42,700 nucleotides of DNA from Rhodobacter sp. (GTDB lineage: Bacteria > Pseudomonadota > Alphaproteobacteria > Rhodobacterales > Rhodobacteraceae), in contig JADCEL010000033.1 of the NCBI GenBank assembly GCA_020250125.1, positions 1-42,700 of the forward strand, given 5' to 3'. The translations under genes and the position numbers were made by a program. The notes beneath the pieces were generated by a model, which saw nothing but the letters and a program-made list of their open reading frames with translations, had not been told where the DNA came from and did no database searches. Below, piece by piece: positions 37,491 to 42,700 of this stretch. How positions within the stretch are numbered: the stretch's first letter is position 1; every line of letters begins with the position of its first letter.

Positions 37491-38279
37491 GTGCCCCCTG
37501 ATTCTCATGTCACAAGTGACGCGCCCGTCATCGAAATCCGCAACCTGCACAAGTGCTATGGGGCGATCGAGGTCCTCAGGGGCGTCGATCTGGTGGCACC
37601 GCGCGGTCATGTCGTGTCATTGATCGGCTCGTCGGGGTCCGGGAAATCGACGCTGCTGCGCTGCTGCAACCTGCTGGAAGACAGCCAGCAGGGTGATGTG
37701 GTCTTTGAGGGCGAAGCCGTGATCTGGACCGGTACCGGCCTTGACCGCCGCCCGGCAGACCGCGCCCAGGTGATCCGCATCCGCACCAATCTGTCGATGG
37801 TGTTCCAGCAGTTCAATCTGTGGGCCCATATGACCATCCTGCAAAATGTCATGGAGGCGCCCGTCACCGTACTGCGCCAGGACCCTGCCACGGTCGAGGC
37901 CCGCGCCCGCGCCCTGCTGGACAAGGTCGGGATCGCCGACAAGGCCGATGCCTGGCCCGCCATGCTGTCCGGCGGCCAGCAGCAGCGCGCCGCCATCGCC
38001 CGCGCCCTGTGCATGGAACCGCGCGCCCTTCTGTTCGACGAGCCGACGTCGGCCCTTGATCCCGAACTGGAGCAGGAGGTGGTCAAGGTCATCAAGGCCC
38101 TGGCCGAAGAGGGGCGCACGATGATCCTGGTGACCCATGACATGCGGCTGGCTGCCGATGTGTCGGACCATGTCATCTTTCTTCATCAGGGCAAGGTCGA
38201 AGAACAGGGACCACCCGAACGGGTTTTCGCCAACCCGCAGACCGAACGCCTGCGCGGCTTTCTGCGGTCAGCGACATGA
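37491..38279 (+). CDS. Polar amino-acid ABC transporter, ATP-binding protein
   Basis: The protein (262 residues from the GTG at 37491) is a HisP/GlnQ-type ATPase with Walker A GSSGSGKST at 46-54, the Q-loop in VFQQFNLWAHMT near 104, signature LSGGQQQRAAIARAL near 159, Walker B LLFDEPTSALDPE near 180 and the switch His in LVTHDMRLAADVS. It powers uptake of polar amino acids or related compounds. The start is uncertain: an upstream in-frame ATG at 37428 would add 21 residues not expected in the family. It is the first gene of a four-gene importer followed by a glutamine-synthetase-like gene. Confidence 0.93.
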   Translation: MPPDSHVTSDAPVIEIRNLHKCYGAIEVLRGVDLVAPRGHVVSLIGSSGSGKSTLLRCCNLLEDSQQGDVVFEGEAVIWTGTGLDRRPADRAQVIRIRTNLSMVFQQFNLWAHMTILQNVMEAPVTVLRQDPATVEARARALLDKVGIADKADAWPAMLSGGQQQRAAIARALCMEPRALLFDEPTSALDPELEQEVVKVIKALAEEGRTMILVTHDMRLAADVSDHVIFLHQGKVEEQGPPERVFANPQTERLRGFLRSAT

Positions 38280-38328
38280 CCGCCGCAAGACGCACCAATC
38301 GAACCGATCATCATCAAGGGAGACCAGA

Positions 38329-39051
38329 ATGACCAGACTCATGTTCGCCGCCGCCGTGCTGGCACTGTCCACCGGCCTTGCCGCCGCACAGACGGTGCGG
38401 ATGGGAACCGAAGGGGCCTACCCCCCGTACAACTTCATCAACGATGCCGGCGAGGTCGACGGCTTTGAGCGCGAGCTGGGCGACGAGCTGTGCCTGCGCG
38501 CCGGGCTGACCTGCGAATGGGTCACGACCGACTGGGATTCGATCATCCCCAACCTGCAATCCGGCAACTATGACACCATCATCGCCGGCATGAGCATCAC
38601 CGAAGAGCGCGCGAAGGTGATCGATTTCACGCAGAACTACATCCCGCCGGCTGCGTCGGCCTATGCAGCCCTGTCGCCGGATGCCGATCTGAAGGGCGGC
38701 GTGATCGCGGCCCAGGTCGGCACCATCCAGGCGGGCTATGTCGCGGAAAGCGGTGCCACCCTGCTGGAGTTTGCAACCCCCGATGAAACGGTGGCCGCCG
38801 TGCGCAACGGCGAAGCGGACGCGGTCTTTGCCGACAAGGATTACCTTGCCCCCATCGTCGCAGAATCGGGGGGTGATCTGTCCTTCGCCGGGACCGATAT
38901 CCAGCTGGGCGGCGGCGTCGGCATGGGGCTGCGCAAAAGCGACACCGAGCTGAAGGCAAAGTTCGATGCCGCCATTCAGTCGATGAAGGATGACGGCACG
39001 CTGAATGCAATGATCCTCAAATGGTTCGGCGCGGAAGCGACGATATTCTGA
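38329..39051 (+). CDS. Polar amino-acid ABC transporter, periplasmic binding protein
   Basis: A signal peptide (residues 1-20, ending LAAA before QTVRMGTEG) marks export. The mature protein is a family 3 solute-binding protein: GTEGAYPPYNF near the N-terminus, GFERELGDELC, then WDSIIPNLQSGNYDTIIAGM with the typical ITEERAKVIDFT segment. The Asp/Arg ligand-binding residues of this fold are in place, but the substrate (basic amino acid, opine, polyamine derivative) is not decided by sequence. The ATG at 38329 has AAGGGAG eight bases upstream. A strong hairpin separates it from the permease genes. Confidence 0.92.
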   Translation: MTRLMFAAAVLALSTGLAAAQTVRMGTEGAYPPYNFINDAGEVDGFERELGDELCLRAGLTCEWVTTDWDSIIPNLQSGNYDTIIAGMSITEERAKVIDFTQNYIPPAASAYAALSPDADLKGGVIAAQVGTIQAGYVAESGATLLEFATPDETVAAVRNGEADAVFADKDYLAPIVAESGGDLSFAGTDIQLGGGVGMGLRKSDTELKAKFDAAIQSMKDDGTLNAMILKWFGAEATIF

Positions 39052-39073
39052 TCTGACCGGACGCAACTGCACC

Positions 39074-39101
39074 GGTGCCCGGCCCCTTGCGGCCGGGCAC
39101 C
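39074..39101 (+). promoter_or_regulatory. Strong intercistronic hairpin in the transporter operon
   Basis: GGTGCCCGGCC (39074-39084) and GGCCGGGCACC (39091-39101) form a perfect 11-bp stem over CCTTGC. There is no T-run. Hairpins after binding-protein genes often protect the upstream mRNA so that more binding protein than permease is made. Confidence 0.75.
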
Positions 39102-39116
39102 AGTTCGGGATGACAG

Positions 39117-39998
39117 ATGTTTGCTGCCTGCGCAGACCCCTCCGGCCTCGACGGCCTTGCCTGGTTGGGGTGCTACCTGACCACGGGCAAACATATTGAT
39201 TTCTATTGGTCCTTTCTGACCGTGCTGATCCTGCTGGCCGTAACCGCGCCCGTCGCGCTGGCCTTCGGCTTTGGCGGGGCGATGGCGGCGCGCTCGCCCG
39301 TGCTGCCGCTTCGGCTGATGGGCAAGGGATATACCGCGATGGTGCGCGGCATCCCCGATATCGTCTTCTTCCTGTTCTTTGTCATTGCCCTGGATCAGGG
39401 CCTGGAATGGATGCTGCATCAGGTCCGCTGCCCCGGCTGGACCGACCCGATCCGCCAGGGGCTGGAATTCCGTGTCTGCCCCGAGGCCAAGATCCCTTCG
39501 GGCAACGCCGCCCAGATCTGGCACCGGCTGTACGGTTTTGGCCTGGCCGTCGTTACCTTCGCGATCGTCTTCGGGGCCTTTGCCGCCAATGTGCTGTATG
39601 GCGCGATGCAGGCCGTGCCCAAGGCGCAGCTTGAAACCGGCGAAAGCTTTGGCATGTCGCCGCGCCAGGTGTTCCACCGCATCCTGGTGCCACAGATGTG
39701 GGTCTATGCCCTGCCCGGCCTGTCCAACCTGTGGATGATCCTGATCAAGGCGACGCCGCTGCTGTTCCTGCTGGGCGTTCAGGACATCGTCTATTGGGCG
39801 CGGGAACTGGGCGGCAGCAAGACCAGCGCCTTTGCCTATCCCCATCCCGACTGGCGGCTGTATTACTTCCTTGGGCTGCTTGTGTTCTATCTGTGCATGA
39901 CGCGCGCGTCGGAAATCGTGCTGGGCCGCCTGACGCAGCGGCTGACACGCGGGCAGGCGACGCTGGCGGGCGATGCCCGGCGAAGGGCGGCGCGATGA
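39117..39998 (+). CDS. Polar amino-acid ABC transporter, permease 1
   Basis: The 293-residue inner-membrane protein has about five hydrophobic segments (starting near 33, 81, 145, 210 and 250) and an EAA-type loop, ETGESFGMSPRQVFHRILVP near 173-192, that contacts the ATPase. GKGYTAMVRGIPDIVFFLFF is the HisM/HisQ-type segment. A long hydrophilic insert (about 100-140) lies between the second and third segments, more than in HisQ. Its stop overlaps the second permease start (ATGA), so the two are made together as a heterodimer. Confidence 0.92.
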   Translation: MFAACADPSGLDGLAWLGCYLTTGKHIDFYWSFLTVLILLAVTAPVALAFGFGGAMAARSPVLPLRLMGKGYTAMVRGIPDIVFFLFFVIALDQGLEWMLHQVRCPGWTDPIRQGLEFRVCPEAKIPSGNAAQIWHRLYGFGLAVVTFAIVFGAFAANVLYGAMQAVPKAQLETGESFGMSPRQVFHRILVPQMWVYALPGLSNLWMILIKATPLLFLLGVQDIVYWARELGGSKTSAFAYPHPDWRLYYFLGLLVFYLCMTRASEIVLGRLTQRLTRGQATLAGDARRRAAR

Positions 39999-40834
39999 GC
40001 TGCCTGCAGATCATTGGCGATTACGCCTTCCGGTCGCTGGGCTATGGCGAACGCCTGCTGCCGCGCAGCGATTTCACGCTGTGCCACCAGGTGACGCTGA
40101 TCGGGTCAGGCTTGATCTGGAACATCTATTTCGGCGCGCTGGCGCTGATTGCGGGCTTCTTTCTGGCCAATGCGGTGGCGCTGGCCAGGGCAAGCGGCCG
40201 GTTCTGGCTGCGCAAGCCGGCCGAATGGTTCATCTTCGTGTTCCGCGGCTCGCCCTTGTTCATCCAGTTCTTCCTGTTTTACGAGGTTTTCGTGTTGCTG
40301 CCCAAGGCGGGATTTGATATTCCGCTGGGGCTGATCACCCTGACGGTCGAAACCGACTGGCTGACCAGGGCCTGGGCCGGGGCGCTGATCGTGCTGTTTC
40401 TCAACACGGCCGCCTATTCCGCCGAGATTTTTTTCGGGGCGCTGCAATCGGTCCCGCGCGGCGATATCGAGGCCGCCGATGCCTTTGGCCTGTCAGGCTG
40501 GGCCCGGTTCCGCCGCGTGCTGTGGCCCACCATGCTGCGCCTGGCCTGGCCCGCCTATACGAATGAGGCGATCTTTCTGTTCCATGCCACCACCCTGGTG
40601 TTCTTTTCCGGCTTTCCGGCCTTTCAGCAGCGGGGCGATGCGCTGTACTATGCCAATTACTTTGCCGACAAGACCTTCAATCCCTTCATCCCCTATCCGA
40701 TCGTCGCGGTCTATTTCATCCTGCTGACGCTGCTGCTGACTTTGGTGTTCGGACGGGTCAACGCGCGCCTCAACCGTCATCTGCCCTCCAACATCCGGCC
40801 CAGAATTCGCTTGCGCGCGCAGCTGATCCGGTAG
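39995..40834 (+). CDS. Polar amino-acid ABC transporter, permease 2
   Basis: This is the second channel subunit (279 residues). It has a hydrophobic segment near 42-65, the family segment EWFIFVFRGSPLFIQFFLFY near 77-96, an EAA-type loop (DIEAADAFGLSGWARFRRVL near 157-176) and a last helix near 245-262. An insert (about 101-122) between segments mirrors that of permease 1. The ATG at 39995 overlaps the permease 1 stop; the longer open frame upstream is a shadow inside permease 1. It is followed after 165 bases by the ligase gene. Confidence 0.92.
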   Translation: MSCLQIIGDYAFRSLGYGERLLPRSDFTLCHQVTLIGSGLIWNIYFGALALIAGFFLANAVALARASGRFWLRKPAEWFIFVFRGSPLFIQFFLFYEVFVLLPKAGFDIPLGLITLTVETDWLTRAWAGALIVLFLNTAAYSAEIFFGALQSVPRGDIEAADAFGLSGWARFRRVLWPTMLRLAWPAYTNEAIFLFHATTLVFFSGFPAFQQRGDALYYANYFADKTFNPFIPYPIVAVYFILLTLLLTLVFGRVNARLNRHLPSNIRPRIRLRAQLIR

Positions 40835-40842
40835 TATCCATC

Positions 40843-40854
40843 ATTTGATCAAAT
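40843..40854. promoter_or_regulatory. Palindrome between permease 2 and the ligase gene
   Basis: ATTTGATCAAAT is a perfect 12-bp palindrome in an AT-rich patch, about 145 bases before the ligase start. A CCGGGC/GCCCGG hairpin follows at 40858-40873. It could be an operator for the ligase gene, though no promoter is evident. Confidence 0.3.
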
Positions 40855-40999
40855 TATCCGGGCACCCGCCCGGACCCGCTGACCATGTGCCGTGCAACAG
40901 GCGACCGGCGGGAGGGGATCGGAAATGGGGACAGGACCAAGGGCATGGTCCGTGCGCTTTCAATGCTGCGCAGGCCGTGCCCCGACCTGATGTGACATA

Positions 41000-42334
41000 A
41001 TGAAGAACTGGCTCAGAAAGCACCCCGAGGTGCGGACCATTCGCGTGGCTGCGGCCGACCTGAACGGGCAGGCGCGCGGCAAACGCATTCCGGCAAGATT
41101 TGCCGACAAGGTCGTGGACGAAGGAACGCGCTTTCCGTTTTCGGTCCTGAACCTCGATATCTGGGGCGAAGACATCGACGACAGCCCGCTGGTCTTTGAA
41201 CAGGGCGATGCGGATGGCGTGCTCAAACCCACCGAGCGCGGCTTCATGCCGATGCCCTGGCTTGAGGCGCCGACAGCCCTGCTGCCGATCTGGATGTTCC
41301 GCGAAGACGGCCGCCCCTATGACGGCGACCCGCGCCATGCGCTGCGTGCCGTGGTCGAGAAGTTCAAGGCCAAGGGCCTGACCCCGGTTGTCGCGGTGGA
41401 ACTGGAGTTTTTCCTGATCGACGACAGCGGCAAGACGTTGCAGGTGCCGCCCTCGCCCCGGTCGGGCAAGCGCCGGAAGGCGTCTGAAACACTGTCGATC
41501 CGGGCGCTGGATGCCTTCGACACCTTCTTCACCGATCTCTATGACGCCTGCGAGGCGATGGACATTCCGGCCGATACCTCGACCTCGGAAACCGGTCTGG
41601 GGCAATTCGAAGTGAACATGATGCATTGCGACGACGCCCTGCGCGCCGCCGACGATGCCTGGCTGTTCAAGATGCTGGTCAAGGGTCTGGCCCGGCGCCA
41701 CGGCTTTGCCGCCAGCTTCATGGCGAAGCCTTATCTTGAATATTCGGGGTCGGGGCTGCACACGCATTTCTCGCTGATCGACAATGACGGCAGGAACGTT
41801 TTCGACAACGGCGGGCCGGAAGGCTCCCGGCTGATGCGCCATGCCGTGGCGGGTTGCCTGAAGGCGATGCACGATTCCACCCTGATCTTCGCGCCCCATG
41901 CCAACAGCTTTGACCGGCTGGTGCCGGACGCCCATGCGCCGACCTCGGTCGCCTGGGGGTACGAAAACCGCACCACGGCGATCCGCATTCCGGCGGGCAA
42001 ACCGTCGTCCCGCCGGATCGAGCACCGCGTGGCCGGGGGCGATGTGAACCCTTACCTGATGCTTGCGGGCATTCTGGGTGCCGCATTGCTGGGGATCGAA
42101 GAAGGGCAGGAACCGGCCAAACCCGTGACCGGCAACGCCTATGCCCTTGATCTGGAGCAGATCCCCACCACCTGGGGCGGGGCGATCGACGCCTTTGAAA
42201 ACAGCATGGTGCTGGAACGCTTCCTGCCGCGCGAATTGATCCGCAACTATGTGCTGACCAAGCGGCAGGAGTTGCACTACATGGCCGATCTGAACCGGGA
42301 AGAGCAGGTGGAGATTTATCTGGATACGGTCTGA
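41000..42334 (+). CDS. Glutamine-synthetase-family ligase (possibly gamma-glutamylpolyamine synthetase)
   Basis: The 444-residue protein has glutamine-synthetase features: the N-terminal beta-grasp part (ADLNGQARGKRIPA near 19-32), metal-binding Glu residues in VAVELEFFLID near 131-141 and ETGLGQFEVN near 198-207, the metal-binding His in SGSGLHTHFSL near 250, and GYENRTTAIRIP near 320. It lacks the adenylylation-site tail of GlnA and resembles PuuA-type enzymes that attach glutamate to putrescine or other amines. Next to a polar amino-acid importer, it probably acts on an imported amine, but this is inference. The start codon ATG at 41000 has only a weak ribosome site. Confidence 0.88.
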   Translation: MKNWLRKHPEVRTIRVAAADLNGQARGKRIPARFADKVVDEGTRFPFSVLNLDIWGEDIDDSPLVFEQGDADGVLKPTERGFMPMPWLEAPTALLPIWMFREDGRPYDGDPRHALRAVVEKFKAKGLTPVVAVELEFFLIDDSGKTLQVPPSPRSGKRRKASETLSIRALDAFDTFFTDLYDACEAMDIPADTSTSETGLGQFEVNMMHCDDALRAADDAWLFKMLVKGLARRHGFAASFMAKPYLEYSGSGLHTHFSLIDNDGRNVFDNGGPEGSRLMRHAVAGCLKAMHDSTLIFAPHANSFDRLVPDAHAPTSVAWGYENRTTAIRIPAGKPSSRRIEHRVAGGDVNPYLMLAGILGAALLGIEEGQEPAKPVTGNAYALDLEQIPTTWGGAIDAFENSMVLERFLPRELIRNYVLTKRQELHYMADLNREEQVEIYLDTV

Positions 42335-42486
42335 GGCGGCGCTGCCCGCTGTGGGACACAGCACGGGGGATTTGAATTCAAGGGGTTGGCGGGACGTTTA
42401 ACCTTGCGTTCATACTTTCAACGCCGCCGCGCCGAGGCGGATCGTGTCGAGACGAGGGACGCCTTTCGTGAACTGGCGAGGTGCTG

Positions 42487-42700
42487 AAAAGCGTCGTCGC
42501 CGCTTGCCGGACCGGAAGACCATTCTGATCCGTCGCAAAGACGGCCACGGTTCCGGGCGGGATCAGGAAACGCGACCCGCGTTTCCCCCGCCCGCGCGCG
42601 ACAGTTCCCCGTAGATCGGCACGTCCAGGCACCACGAAAGGCCAGCGCCCGACCCGGCGGGCGAGAAGCGCCCGCCGTGGGCGGGTCGGGCGCTGGCCGG
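42487..42700. repeat. Dispersed mosaic repeat, third locus (runs to window end)
   Basis: After the ligase stop, 42335-42486 shows no gene. From 42487 module A (GGAAGACCATTCTGATCC, CGCAAAGACGG, TTCCGGGCGGGATCAGGAA) is joined to the GAAACGCG/CGCGTTTC hairpin module and then to the 15-bp palindrome (GGCCAGCGCCCGACC at 42640-42654 with its complement at 42684-42698). The stretch 42557-42700 aligns with 12286-12432 almost without gaps. It may continue beyond the window. Confidence 0.8.

Noticed and set aside
42378..42635. Minus-strand frame of 85 codons at the right edge
   Set aside because: It runs through the dispersed repeat modules and gives a low-complexity basic translation, so it is a repeat artefact.

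Overview
The window is a chromosomal segment of a GC-rich alphaproteobacterium, most likely a member of the Rhodobacteraceae (Paracoccaceae). The evidence is the composition, the gene orders (rimP-nusA-ylxR-infB; secA opposite a parvulin-argJ-mutT operon; dnaA-dnaN-recF-gyrB beside rpsT), and several lineage-type genes and intergenic repeats that I recognise from memory of that family. No genus can be named from the sequence alone. No rRNA, tRNA, CRISPR array, insertion sequence or prophage was found.

Layout: (1) 1-6.1 kb, a DUF2335 remnant of unlike base composition, then a promoter, leader hairpins and an intrinsic terminator in front of rimP-nusA-ylxR-infB. (2) 6.1-12.9 kb, a tiny convergent gene and a minus-strand operon parvulin-argJ-mutT, divergent from secA, followed by about 0.9 kb of palindromic repeats. 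(3) 12.9-18 kb, moaA, and a glmU-AlkD-like pair divergent from gph, then an arginine-deiminase-superfamily hydrolase. (4) 18-25.8 kb, the replication cluster, read on the minus strand as rpsT, dnaA, dnaN, recF, a LysE exporter and gyrB. (5) 25.8-32.4 kb, an orphan type IV pilin-like gene, thiN, a large disordered lineage protein, purA with a DUF2842 gene, and secG. (6) 32.5-37.4 kb, pyrG, an unknown coiled-coil gene, rlmJ, and an overlapping TerB / PhnD-like pair. (7) 37.5-42.3 kb, a complete polar amino-acid ABC importer (ATPase, binding protein, two permeases) followed by a glutamine-synthetase-family ligase, which together look like a nitrogen-compound uptake and assimilation unit.

Most of the window is core information processing: translation initiation and antitermination (RimP, NusA, IF-2, S20, RlmJ), protein export (SecA, SecG, a periplasmic parvulin), replication (DnaA, DnaN, RecF, GyrB) and nucleotide, cofactor and wall precursors (PurA, PyrG, ThiN, MoaA, GlmU). 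I found no strong candidate for a completely new defence or biosynthetic system. The points most worth following up are a mosaic family of palindromic intergenic repeats sitting between convergent gene ends, the large two-headed disordered protein at 28.2-30.3 kb, the orphan pilin-like gene, the attenuator-like leader of the rimP-nusA operon, and the TerB / signal-less PhnD-like pair.

Starts were revised from the longest open frames for secA, moaA, gyrB, recF, dnaN, dnaA, rpsT, the hydrolase at 17 kb, the pilin, the binding protein and the second permease, using ribosome binding sites and family N-termini.
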